Assembly (NCBI GenBank): GCA_905147135.1
Contig: LR990044.1
Coordinates: 15,690,122 to 15,754,121 of the forward strand
Source of the DNA: Blastobasis lacticolella
Taxonomy: Eukaryota > Arthropoda > Insecta > Lepidoptera > Blastobasidae
Length of the DNA stretch: 64,000 bases
Direction: 5' to 3'
In this document: positions 34,171-44,540 of the stretch, in pieces
How the letters are laid out: each line of letters opens with the position of its first letter
Numbering within the stretch: the stretch's first letter is position 1
Notes under the pieces: model-generated
Seen by the model: only the letters and a program-made list of their open reading frames with translations
The model's database searches: none
What the model was told of the DNA's origin: nothing
Position numbers and translations under genes: made by a program

Positions 34171-34804
34171 AAAGTCGGTGGCTAAATGGTATAGGTATCC
34201 GACTCTCCGAGAGATATCGGGTTCGAATCCCACTGCCGTCATGTATCAATGGTGCTTTTTTGAGTTTTGTGCATTACTTCAATGTGACGTTTTAAACACT
34301 AACCGATGCTCTTACGGCCCACCGTGAGAGCACCCGAGAAAATCATTGTTATGACACTTGAGTGGTTCAATGGTCAACATGCCGGCCGGTCTGCCACGCA
34401 ATAGGTCCCGGGTTCGATTCCCGGCCGAGTAGAAATTTAAATAATGAATTTTAATTTCTGTTACGGGTCTGGGTGTTCTATGTATAATAAGTATGTATTT
34501 AAAAATGTATATAAGTAGTATATCAGTTATCTAGCACCCATAGTACAAGCTTTGCTTAGTTTGGGGCTAGATGGCGCTGTGTGAATTTGTCCACGAATAT
34601 TTATTTATTATTTATTTATTTACTTGTACACTCAGGCGACTGAATGTATAACCGTGATACAATCTGGTCAGGTTCCTCTGGTATCAGGACCACGGAGCTC
34701 AGATGGCAGTCGCTCCACTGTAATTACCTGATCTGCCAAATCCTGGATCTTGGTCTACTCTGGGCCCCGTACGCTTGAGCACAATCGGGATATGAATGCC
34801 AAGA
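34171..34804 (+). repeat. Family A SINE split by a family B insertion
   Basis: Left part 34171-34352 has the head GTCGGTGGCTAAATGG and box B GGTTCGAATCC. Right part 34622-34804 resumes at ACTCAGGCGACTGAATGT and ends GCCAAGATCATTAT. Removing 34353-34621 restores collinearity with the copy at 17471. A possible short duplication ACTTG flanks the insert. Confidence 0.8.
34353..34621 (+). repeat. Family B SINE, full length, nested in family A
   Basis: Head TGAGTGGTTCAATGGTCAAC, box B GGGTTCGATTCCCGGCCG, middle AATTTTAATTTCTGTTACGG and GTCTGGGTGTTCTATGTATA, 3' end GTACAAGCTTTGCTTAGTTT and CTAGATGGCGCTGTGTGAAT, tail (ATTT)n. Used here as the family reference. Confidence 0.9.
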
Positions 34805-34960
34805 TCATTATTTTTATTACATAGAAATAATAATAACGTGCCTATCTTCGTTATTTCTTTTTAAACACCAATACGATAAATAAAATATAAAAATATACCG
34901 TCGCGGAGACCCAATCTATTCAACCAGTCTTCTACGTATCATAAACCTAAGTACAATCAG

Positions 34961-35110
34961 GCTCTGTCAATTTCGTATTTCACAATGCTTGCATTGTTGT
35001 GTTCTAGTTTGAAGGATAAGGTAGCAAGCGCAAATACAAACATAAGGTATTTGATCTGCGTCCTTACAGTAACAATGCACCTGGTTCTGCATTATTGTTG
35101 TATAAAATGA
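34961..35110 (+). repeat. Family E repeat, 5' portion
   Basis: CAATGCTTGCATTGTTGTGT, TCTAGTTTGAAGGATAAGGT and CCTTACAGTAACAATGCACC match the E copies at 38690 (+) and 62085 (-). Its missing 3' end (GGGCGACAGTTACCGCTTAC, GGCGGGCTGTCTGCTGGTTA) occurs at 35490-35560, on the other side of the B copy and another repeat end. Confidence 0.6.
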
Positions 35111-35143
35111 CTAGTAAACCTGTTGCGTAGTTTAAAATATAAA

Positions 35144-35385
35144 TCAATAAATAATCGTGGACAAATTCACATCGCGCCATCTAGCCGCAAAGTAAGCAAA
35201 GCTTGTGTTATGGGTGCTAGATAACTGATAAACTACTTATATACTTTTAAATACATACTTATTATACATAGAACACCTAGACAAAAATTAAAATTCATCA
35301 TTTCAATTGCTGCTAGACCGGGAATCGAACCCGGAACCTCTTTTGTGACAGACGGCAGTTGACCACTGAACCACTCAGGTCGTCA
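35144..35385 (-). repeat. Family B SINE, near full length
   Basis: Minus-strand head GACCTGAGTGGTTCAGTGGT, box B region GGTTCCGGGTTCGATTCCCG, body and 3' end TAGATGGCGCGATGTGAATT with a TTTA-rich tail. Confidence 0.85.
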
Positions 35386-35398
35386 TATATAAGCGTAC

Positions 35399-35560
35399 AT
35401 ATCTATGTATCTACATAGGGACAGACGGCGGGAAGCGACTTTGTTTTATACTAAGTATAGATGGAAACATTAGTGCATGAATCGTAAATATTATGGGCGA
35501 CAGTTACCGCTTACTATCAGGCGGGCTGTCTGCTGGTTAGTCACTGGATAGTACAGAAAT
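35399..35560 (+). repeat. Composite of a repeat start and a family E 3' end
   Basis: 35399-35465 (GGGACAGACGGCGGGAAGCG) is the reverse of the block at 57105-57135. 35482-35560 is the family E 3' end (CAGGCGGGCTGTCTGCTGGT). Confidence 0.5.
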
Positions 35561-36384
35561 CACAACAAGGAAAAGTTTATTTGTGGTACACCACACAGAG
35601 GTTTATGTAAACACTGCTCTGGCAGCCGCAAAATGATAAGGCCCTGAGGGAAAATTTAAAGTTACACTCAATTTATTATACGGACAACAGTACAACTAGT
35701 CTAAAAAAGTAAACAGGGACATGATACCTTCATAACAGTTCGCTGGCAAAACAAGGCTGGCGGTCGCTAGGGGGCCAATTACAAATACTATATACCTATA
35801 TAATTTCGGAGAATAAAGGCGAATATAAAATTTTTTTCGTATTGTATATTTACAGCGTTTCAAAGAGTAAAAAATATTATAATAGAAACTCAATCCAAAC
35901 GTTTCTTTTTACTGTGTTCGAATTTGGTTCAAATGTACGTTTTGAAGTAATATAGATACCTAAAAATTACAATATCAAAACAACATTAAATGCTCTTTTC
36001 TGTACCGAAACTGTTTACCTTTAACACTGGCACACGATATTGGTACGGAGCGACAAAAAGGAAAAATTCTCGTTCAAATTTCGAATGCGCACGACGGGCG
36101 AGCCATGGGGGCCATAGCTACATTTTATGAGCGGCTCTAAGTAACGTGGTCGCGCAATAGTTTCATTTTACCCCTGTTACTGCTTATGGTTTTCCCAACG
36201 GGGCGACAGGGCAGACGCTGCCGTCTGCCCGCACTTAGACACGACTTATGGTAGTGCGCCGCGAAAATTGTTATTGCCTTGTCGGTAACTTTTGAGTTGG
36301 CCGTTTTCCCCCGAAAGTGTATACTGAAAGTAATAGTTAGCCATGCGGTGCTTGAGCGAAGGGGTGTACGTGCCACGCTATTAT
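35561..36384. other. Unassigned intergenic sequence
   Basis: Frames at 35696-35893 and 36137-36376 (both -) have no recognisable domains. No repeat recognised. Confidence 0.3.
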
Positions 36385-36612
36385 AACAGACTAGCTTTTG
36401 CCAGTGATTTCGTCCGCTAAAATTCGGTTATAACGTTCGATCCTTCGATTCGTCATCGAGACAAATTATAGTCTATATTTTATTCTGGACTATAAGCTAT
36501 ATTGCTGCCACATTTCATAAAAATCAGTTAAGTAGTTTTTGCGTGACGAAGGAACAAACACCCAAACATCCTTACAAACAATCGCATTTATAATGTTAGT
36601 AGGATTAGCAAT
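36385..36612 (+). repeat. Family H interspersed repeat
   Basis: ACTAGCTTTTGCCAGTGATT, CACATTTCATAAAAATCAG, TAGTTTTTGCGTGACGAAGG and CGCATTTATAATGTTAGTAG align with 25860-26060. It ends just before the MITE at 36616. Confidence 0.6.
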
Positions 36613-36615
36613 ATA

Positions 36616-37101
36616 AAGGTGTGTCCAAACATAGAGCGGCACGTGCGCGGCAGCAACACGCGGCATGTCCAGGAAACAATTCTGCCGCGCTCTAGTTAGG
36701 ACTATTGAGGAATGTTTGCGCGGCAATATTGCGCGGCACTTGCGAGACACGCCGCGCATTTGAATTCAGTCTGAACCAAAACTACAATGAAGGCGGTCAG
36801 TGTTTTAGAAGAGTGTCCTTGGAAGAGTTTGAACAGTCACATAGCCCACAACTATGAGCCATATATTTCAATCAATCTAATTGATGTTTCATTGTCAATT
36901 TTTGAGAAGCGCAAACACGTCCAGACAGGATTACGGACGAACGATAACTGCCTGTGCAAACACAGCAAGGCACGCCGCGCGCGGCAGCCGCGCACACTTG
37001 CCGCTCAACGCAACGTTCGCGACGGCAGTTGTATAAACAAAGCGCGGCACGCCGCGCGCGGCTGCCGCGCACACTTGCCGCTCTATGTTTGGACACACCT
37101 T
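36616..37101. mobile_element. 486-bp GC-rich MITE with 39-bp TIRs and subterminal repeats
   Basis: The left end AAGGTGTGTCCAAACATAGA(GCGGCA) matches the reverse complement of the right end for 26 bases, then about 13 more with a small mismatch. A 38-bp unit with core GCCGCGCGCGGC occurs twice on the right (36969-37006 and 37046-37083) with one difference. GCGGCA/TGCCGC words are scattered throughout. Frames here (such as 36787-37194) are by-products. No clear target duplication; superfamily unknown. Confidence 0.85.
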
Positions 37102-37194
37102 AAAATGAATAGTAAACCCGTTGCTGCAGTAACTGCTTCCCATCAGGCAGGCTTAGGCTTAACGCAGGCGTTAGCTTGTTTGCCACTTTTGTGA

Positions 37195-37420
37195 TAATAA
37201 TACCCGACAGAAAAAGTCGTATAACTCCCGACCAACTTTACATTTACTCAAATGAAACAAAGCTAAGAACCATCTAGATTAAACTGGCTTTCCCATAGAG
37301 AAACCGCGTCCAAATCGGTCCATCCGTTCGGGAGCTACGACGCCACAAACAGATACACTGATCGATATATACACAGATACACACGGCCCACTTATACCAC
37401 CCCTCAAAGGCACATGAAAG
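37195..37420 (-). repeat. Family G interspersed repeat
   Basis: The + strand carries CGACAGAAAAAGTCGTATAA, AGAACCATCTAGATTAAACT, CCATCCGTTCGGGAGCTACG and ACACGGCCCACTTATACCA, the reverse of the copies at 5787, 15481 and 43480. Confidence 0.55.
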
Positions 37421-37809
37421 TCAAGTTATACTTTAATGGAGCAGCCATAAAATATATAACCTATTCAAAGAAATCAATTTACTAAACATGTAAATAAAGC
37501 CTCTCAATGCCTTTCAGTTCGATGGTCAAAGCTCTTTTATACATTTCAGTACAACAAAGGTTCATTTAATAACAGTGAAATTCTCAGTAAGTACTTCGCA
37601 CAACTGATAATTTTAAAGCAATAAATCAGCGCTGAAAGCTTTGCGCGAATTGGTAGCAAACTATAAAGTTGGGTAAATAAATGGAATATGACTTGTCTCA
37701 TTAACAATACGGTATTTTACAAATCAAATCAGCAGCATTTTATCAGATTGTCAAAATAGAAAAGTTTTACGTAAGAATGTCCGGACGTCAATTCAGCCTA
37801 AGTGACCAA
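37421..37809. other. Unassigned intergenic sequence
   Basis: AT-rich; nothing recognised. Confidence 0.35.
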
Positions 37810-38173
37810 TAACGTTAAGCGATATGTTGCGAGAAAGGTGTACTACTTCTACTGTGGCAGCAAGTCTAAACTTCATATAAACGTCTTTATTATTTTCTAT
37901 TTAATATCAGTTGTTACAATGGATTTTAAGCGTTCGTCCATAACTTTTATTCCACATCAATTCGAGCCTTGCCGCTGTAGTAAAAGTTGTTGAGCTTAAG
38001 AAACCTTTTTAACGACATATCGCTTAACGTTAAAAAGTCCAGTCCAATATAAAAAATAATTTAATTTGACCATGACTTTGTTTCTCACAGCGATTCGAGA
38101 CTATAGCCGTCTCAGTAAAAGTTGTATAATACCTATAAGAAAACATTTACAACGATATATCGCTTAACGTAAA
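37810..38173. mobile_element. Element M with inverted and direct TTAAGCGATATGT ends
   Basis: TAACGTTAAGCGATATGTTG (37810-37829) is matched in reverse at 38013-38032 (19 of 20). A third, direct copy of the right end with its preceding CAGTAAAAGTTGT context lies at 38107-38173. It looks like a MITE with a partially duplicated right end. The 63-codon frame inside is not supported. Confidence 0.55.
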
Positions 38174-38689
38174 ATATAGGATGGGTTCCATATATTTTTG
38201 CCTGTGCTAAGTGATACATTTTTGTGACATCGTCGTTAACTCACCACTTCGGCAACAATCGTTGCCGCGTAGGCCTCTCAGAATATATTACAAAATGTTT
38301 ACGAACAGAACTCCGATACAAAAAGCAAGAAATAAATCAAGCTATGCCCGCGTCGTCCCCCTATACATGAATCCTAATAATATAAGGAAACCACATCTTA
38401 TGAAAAATCCTTACGGGTTGCATCCCATTCATCCGTTCCATGCCATTTACAAAATCTATTGACAATTTCAAATGTCCGGATAATACGATCACTGTGGGGT
38501 CGACTTCGCATAACGGTAGTATTTTCCTGTATTCAGAATATCGAGTCGTGGCGTCGTTTGGGAATACCGGTATGTTATAATTATTTTGTTTTATGTTACG
38601 AACTTGGTGGAGCAATATTTTATGAGTGTAACATGGTACTGTGAACTGTAAATATGTAAAATGCTTTGTTTTTGTTAGACTAACCAGGC
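38174..38689. other. Unassigned intergenic sequence
   Basis: Overlapping frames at 38211-38462 (+) and 38361-38615 (-) have no recognisable domains. Confidence 0.3.
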
Positions 38690-38905
38690 TTTGGCCGCTA
38701 TCTCATTGCTATCGCAGCGTAGCGAATTTACAGGCATGAAACATTTCATCTTAGTCCTCACAGTGACAACGCACCTGCGGTTCTGCTTTTTTGTTACCTG
38801 TAACCTAAATGTACGAGTTGTAGATGTTATGGGTGACAGTTACCACTTACAATCAGGTGGGCTGTCTGCTCGTTTGTCACTGAATAGCATAAAAAAGCTA
38901 CATAA
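38690..38905 (+). repeat. Family E poly(A) repeat
   Basis: CATTGCTATCGCAGCGTAGC, GCATGAAACATTTCATCTTA, GTCCTCACAGTGACAACGCA and CAATCAGGTGGGCTGTCTGC end in GCATAAAAAAGC. It is collinear with the minus copy at 62085. Confidence 0.65.
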
Positions 38906-41900
38906 TTACGTACCATAATAACAATATGAACAGAATCTCAAGGAGCAAGTCGACATTTTCATGTCTCTAATCTGTCATAATTTGCACAACAGTGAATCGT
39001 GACGTACCTATTATGGACATAGAACATTACGGATTATATATGGACATTAATCTACGATTAATTATACGGCGCGAGCAACTAAAACTGCTGTGGAATTGAG
39101 TAAAGTATAAAAACACATAGTACCATAACCGGTACAAAACTAGCATATTTAAAGATTTTACATCTCAATTATTTACCACAAAGCGCTCAGTGAAACGTGT
39201 ACGTGATATTTACTAAGGGTACCGGTAAATGTCGGCAAAACGAATCGGCACATCGGTACAGATGGAATACCGGTAAATCGAGTGGGATCTCTTCTCCGCA
39301 CCTCGGGCGTCTGATTGAATTTCTGTTCCGAATGATTTAGTGGTTATAAATACAGATTCTAACCCCTCGGTTGCCGACGGCTCTTTCATGTGTGTGCCAG
39401 TGACGAATGTATGGTGAATTTGTTTTTGTGAAATTCTTTTTTTTTTCCAGTGATACACGCCCTTTGTGCGAGCGGTTTTTTTTCTAAAACGTATTACAAA
39501 GCATTACTTTTTACTCCCCGATGATAAGGGTCGGAATTAAAATGAGTGGCGATTTTTATTGGGAACGATTCACGGGCCGGTAAATTAAATGTTGGTCTTT
39601 TGAATTTTATGCATGTTTTTTACATGTTGCTTTTTTAGTTTATGAGTTTAGAATTGTAGGCAGGGAGATAAATCTGCTATATCTTAAACGTATATGTATT
39701 CCTGAAGTAACTTAAATAACTGTGTATAAACTGGCTTATGAACTTGTGATAACCATGTTCTTTAGTATGATCAGTTTAAACTGACTTGTCTTATTTGGTG
39801 AACAAACAATGCCCAAAATCACGACATGCCGTATCAATCACGCTACGTATATTGTGTATAGATGTCTTGAATTTTTTTTTTACATGAGTTAGTATCTTAG
39901 TAAGTTGTTTTATCTACACTCAAAGCTTAATGTTCCAATTACTTACATACTAGAAAAACAGTCGTAAAGATGAAAATTTTTGAATGTGCTTTTGTTTGAA
40001 AATAAATAATGAAATGTGAAAGTAGTGAAGTTTCATGCCGCTTGATATCCTCGCCGCGGCAACAGAAATGACTTGGAGCTTACTTACAGCAAAGTTGAGA
40101 AACTATTGGTACGAAATTTTAACATAAAATATGAGTGTAGATAAAATAGTGTAGGTATTCAACTGTTTATAATTAGGTATTAAATCAATCGTGTCAAACT
40201 ATTACCACACTCGACTGATATATGCGAGTTGTATAAACTATTATTTTATTATACATGTAATATAATAATAATTAAACACACCAGCCCAGATATAGGCACA
40301 TCAGCCTTTGGCTTCTCGCCTATTAACTCATAATAATAATAATAATGTCACGCCTTTTTACCGTAGGGGTAGGCACAGGTAGGTAAGTACACCACATCGT
40401 TGTACTTGCTAAGATCCTGTTTTTTACTATATTATTCTTTTAAACTACGACCTTTGTGTTATTTATAATCCCATTCGATTGAAAGTGTACGTCTAAGTCT
40501 AAAATGGAATGAGTTTATTCATTTTGCTGTTGAAGTTACGGCGAATATCCATTCACTCAGCTTTAAAGGCTGAATATATAGGTACTATGGCTACCATATA
40601 TTATGTCGGTAGGCTGCAATGTGAGTAACGTTTGTGTGGTCGAAATAAACAGACACCGAGAGGTAGCACGTAGAATGTTATTGTCGTGCATCTAAAATTT
40701 GTTATACGTTGTTGATTTTTTTTCCAACATGTATACCTAACATGACGGACAGACAAATCAATATTCATAAACAATATTTATCTAAGGAGGGTTACTATTC
40801 ATTCTCACAGTAGGTGCCTACTCATCTGCTAAGTGAACGCACTGCGCTCTACGGCTCTATGATTTGATAATGTCGTTCATTTTGACGAACGCATAGTGCC
40901 TATAATGCCACTCAAGTAGCCAAATCGAGTTTTGCCATAGCACATAAAATCATAAATAAAGCTAAGAAGGGTTATTTCCTTATTGTTTCTTTTGTACATA
41001 TGTGCAAATTCCGCCGTTTTTTTTTGTAAGGGAACAAATGGATTTTGAAAAAAAGTCACTAATAAATAGCTATATGGGTAACATTACTTGTCGGGTGTCT
41101 TATATTATCCCGGATAAATGTCAAAATCCAGTGGTATCGAATGTTACGAGAGCAGATTTTCGAACTGATAATTAGCAATTATCGTCTTCCTGCGCCCGGG
41201 CGCTGTAGCCCGGAAACCGCGGCAAAATAAATGTGAATAAGTGCACCCATAAAATTCAATTCCAAATTGCTTGCCCATAACAATATTTTGAACTCGTAAA
41301 AATATCACGAAAGCGTCCCAATACGAAACCGCAGTAAGCCGCGTATTTGCCAAAACTAACAGTGCTGAAGTGGAGTATAATAAGTTTTTTGATAGATCTC
41401 TGGCCATGATTGCCTGGAACGAGAGTGTCCTAACGCTGGCGCTAGGGTTGGCACGCGCAGGGTTGGTCGATGCCAAAAAGGCTTTAGTTCAGCTTGATTT
41501 ATAGTAAGGGGAACTTCGACGCTGTTGATTTTTACGCGACACTACGGTAACCGATTTTAATTCCACCTTTCAGTGTGACGTTAAATTTTGCGATTTATTA
41601 CCAACCGAGTTACAATGTGGAGGGTTACGTCGGCGTAAAAACAGATCTTAAATTTAATTTTTCCCGTAATGAAATTGAAGTGGGAGTAAATTTTTGTAGG
41701 TGATTTATGGGCGATGCGATTTTGTAGTAGATTTTATGCTTGCAGCAATGTTAGCGTTGGATGGAAATCTTATAGGAATATATTTTAATGTAGGTACTTA
41801 CAAATCAGTGGCGGTCCATAGTCTGTACCTACCCAACCTGTGGGACACAGGCGTGAGCTTTCATAAGTATTTGAGTTTTAAACTTCTTTATACTTAAAGC

Positions 41901-41919
41901 CGTTATGTATATCATATTT
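38906..41919. other. Unassigned intergenic sequence
   Basis: Longest stretch with little recognisable. GGGTACCGGTAAATGTCGG and GGAATACCGGTAAATCG near 39218-39280 are a small local repeat. 40250-40390 contains GTCACGCCTTTTTACCGTAG, which looks repeat-derived. Frames at 39213-39458, 40877-41059, 41144-41476 and 41700-41897 lack family features. Confidence 0.35.
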
Positions 41920-42190
41920 GACGACCAGAGTGGTTCAATGGTCAACATGCCGGTCTGCCACGCAAGAGGTCCCGGGTTCGATTCCCGGCCGGGCAGAAAT
42001 TGAAATGATGAATTTCAATTTCTGTTACGGGTCTGGGTGTTCTATGTATAATAAGTATTTATTTAAAAAAAAAAAAAAAAAAAAGGATTTAAGTAGTATA
42101 TCAGTTATCTAGCACTCATAGCACAAGCTTTGCTTAGTTTGGGGCTAGATGGCGTTGTGTGAATTTGTCCTCGTATTTAAATTTTTTTTT
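41920..42190 (+). repeat. Family B SINE, full length with internal A-run
   Basis: Head GACGACCAGAGTGGTTCAAT, box B region GGTCCCGGGTTCGATTCCCG, middle, and 3' end GGGGCTAGATGGCGTTGTGT. An uninterrupted A-run at about 42065-42084 replaces the usual TTTAAAAATG. High similarity to 34353 suggests a young copy. Confidence 0.85.
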
Positions 42191-42239
42191 TTAAATATGT
42201 TACTTATATAATTATGTAAATTAGGCTGTGAACAGAGAA

Positions 42240-42463
42240 ACCTACCCAGATTGGGCCATGGTTACACGCCGCCATTGTTCAGGTATCATGATATTTTCTC
42301 TCAGTGTAAGAGCATCGTTTAGTGTTCAACTAATGCACATAACTCAGACAAAAAAGTCATGGGGTACAATATGGCGAATGGAACATAGCGGCACTGGGGA
42401 TCGAACTCGGTAGCTCTTGCTTACGAGTACGACCCGCTAACCTTTAGCTCACCGACGCTCCTA
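42240..42463 (-). repeat. Family A SINE, 3'-truncated
   Basis: The minus-strand head GGAGCGTCGGTGAGCTAAAG and the box-B-like GAGTTCGATCCCC lead into the body, which stops after GGTTACACGC..CCATGGTTACA in the middle of the family. Confidence 0.7.
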
Positions 42464-42659
42464 TCACGGCTTCTAATCCCCTTGTATGATATCCGTTCGT
42501 GGAAGGGGTTGGTATTAAGGGCGGTCATTTCGATGTCGATACAGTGGACATTTTGATCGAGTGGTGTTTTTGGTAGGATGGATATTTCTGAAGAGTGGGC
42601 GTAACAAAGTGGATATTTTAAAGTAAACGTTTTATAAAAATAAGACTTTCTTTACTATC

Positions 42660-42926
42660 CACTTACTTACTTACTTACTGCGCTGGCTCAGCGATCCAAA
42701 GTGGATCTTGGCCTCCGACACCAGAGATTGCCACCTCTCCCTATCCTGCGCCATCTCCTGCCAATCGAGGATTCCTAGTGCGTGCAGGTCTTTCAGGACT
42801 TCATCCCTCCAGCGATATTGTCGCCCGACCGATCGACGTCCGCTCGGCCGGTCCACATATGCTCTCCTTACGGCGCGATCCTCTCCCATCCTCTCCACGT
42901 GGCCAAGCCAACGCAGTACGCGTATT
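42660..42926 (-). pseudogene. LINE retrotransposon fragment: reverse-transcriptase protein C-terminus
   Basis: The minus strand reads RVLRWLGHVERMGED, then a basic RPSGRRSVGRQ stretch, YRWRDEVLKDLHALGILDWQ and EMAQDRERWQSLVSEAK. This LRWLGHVERM...RWxDxVxxDLxxLG...AQDRxRWxxLVxxAK pattern is, from known families, the C-terminal end of non-LTR retrotransposon polymerases (RTE-like elements especially). All catalytic domains are absent, so it is a 5'-truncated dead copy. It ends in a (GTAA)n tail at 42660-42677 on the minus strand, inside which the frame stops. The frame is open for about 85 codons, suggesting limited decay. The clade is my inference. Confidence 0.8.
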
Positions 42927-43479
42927 ATCCACTACCGAGGTAAAATAATACTAACCGTGGTAATAAACCCGATAACATATGAGGTGTGTATCTTTTAAAC
43001 TGGACAATTTCGTAGACATTTTGACACAGTGGACCGTAAACAAGGCTATATTCTAATCTGCCAGCCGCCACACACTTGCAACCACCAGGCCTAGTAAATT
43101 ATCCCAGAAGTTGCGCCAACAATCTAATCTCAAACGACCGTATACGGAACTCCATCAAAGTCACCTGACGTAAACTTGTGCGGTAAACGATACCATACAC
43201 TATATTATGCGGTAAACGATACCATACAGTATATTAGCCCTATCCTGCTGCATTACGCCAATATGTGCGGGCTAACGGTTGGCACGTGACGTCATGCGGC
43301 AAGCCAGTGCTCTGTAGCGCGACCGCGGGCGGCGGCTGCGTGTTAACTATCTGCAATCCACGACCTCGGGGCTGTTTTGACAAAGCTGCTGGTACAGGCG
43401 GCTGCGGAGTGGATTGAACCCCTAACATATGTTGGGGTAATTTCTTTATGCAGCTGACTGTACGTGTATATGCTAGTTT
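42927..43479. other. Unassigned; shared repeat segment and a short tandem duplication
   Basis: 42935-42982 matches 14650-14706 (see there). CGGTAAACGATACCATACA occurs twice at about 43180-43230. The rest is unassigned. Confidence 0.4.
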
Positions 43480-43610
43480 ACTTGCTTTAAGTTTGATACC
43501 TATGTATGGCTGTGGGAGGCGTTGTAGCTCCCGAACACAGCGGTCGATATCGATGCGGATTTCTTTATTTGAAAGCCAGTTTAATCGAGATGGTTCTTAG
43601 CTTTGTAGTT
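43480..43610 (+). repeat. Family G interspersed repeat fragment
   Basis: GTTGTAGCTCCCGAACACAG, CGATATCGATGCGG and AAAGCCAGTTTAATCGAGAT match copies at 5787 and 15481. Confidence 0.55.
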
Positions 43611-43989
43611 CTGATTATTTTATTTAGGAAATTATTGAGTATATGTGCCTTTAAACGATGAAAGACATGGTGTACAATGAAATAAAATGCTATAATAGGA
43701 CCACGATAAGTCCGTATTGACTGACAGTAGTCAAAATTATTAAGTGTGGATATGGCAATATTCTGGGGATAATCTGTCCATGTTAGTCCTTCTTGTAGAC
43801 ATTCAATTATTTTGTCGCTATTAGCTTGAACTTGTACTTTTAGTTTGTTTAAATTATTAATCATGCTGAAAATTATCTCCCGCACTTCCTTTTTAATTGT
43901 TTTGCCCATTATTTAATAATATTTTTTATAACTAAAGGAAATAAACAATCCTACAAAAATCTTATTGTTTAAAAATTTGTCATACAGAG
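43611..43989 (-). other. Unassigned 114-codon frame
   Basis: A minus frame at 43565-43909 begins MGKTIKKEVREIIFSMINNL, a protein-like start that vaguely recalls DNA-binding N-termini of some transposases. It overlaps the family G repeat at its 3' end and cannot be intact as a gene. Not assigned. Confidence 0.25.
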
Positions 43990-44182
43990 ATTTTTTTGGG
44001 GATTTAGGGAACCGTGGCTTTGGCAGTGGAGGGGCATTTGCCTTTTTGCTGCCAGAGCAACGTGTTGTAGAGGTGGGCAACGCATTAGCGATACTCTTGG
44101 TTTTGCTAATGTCTATATGCAGTGGTGACCACTTTCCATCAGGTGGCCCGCTTGCCTGTTTGCCTACCGTATGACATAAAAA
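43990..44182 (+). repeat. Family D poly(A) retroelement copy with intact tail
   Basis: GGCTTTGGCAGTGGAGGGGC, GTGGGCAACGCATTAGCGAT, TGACCACTTTCCATCAGGTG, GCCCGCTTGCCTGTTTGCCT and CCGTATGACAT are followed by about 18 A. The long pure tail suggests a young insertion and shows the true orientation of the family. The 69-codon frame here is an artefact. Confidence 0.8.
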
Positions 44183-44235
44183 AAAAAAAAAAAAAGCTAT
44201 TCGGACTTAACGTGGACTTATTATAATATAGGTCA

Positions 44236-44540
44236 TTATCTTGGCATTAATATCCCGGTTGTGCTCTTGCTGGATGCGGAAAGTACAGGACCGGCCTTTG
44301 TGGAGATCTCTGGGGGAGGCCTATGCCCAGCAGTGGGCGTCTCGCGAACGAAGGCCCGGTACCTTGACCATCATATTTACAGTAGAGCGAGTGGTTACCA
44401 GGGGAACCTGACCAGATTGGATCATTATTACACATTGAGTTCCTACTACGGTCATGTACCAATGACTCTATTCTAAGTTATGTACATTACTCTTACAGTG
44501 AGGGTAAACATCGTGATGAAACCTGCACATTCAGCACATA
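44236..44540. repeat. Rearranged family A: inverted halves plus a LINE-type tail fragment
   Basis: 44236-44265 is the A 3' end in reverse. About 44268-44350 is foreign (GGGGGAGGCCTATGCCCAGC, AGTGGGCGTC), the 3' end of a common lepidopteran retroelement. 44384-44437 is A body in reverse. 44441-44538 is A body forward (GGTCATGTACCAATGACTCT, CATCGTGATGAAACCTGC). The two A parts are head to head. Confidence 0.65.

Noticed and set aside
36787..37194. 135-codon + frame and overlapping minus frames
   Set aside because: They lie in the GC-rich MITE and run through its inverted end into unrelated sequence.
41144..41476. 110-codon minus frame
   Set aside because: No recognisable motif or supporting context.
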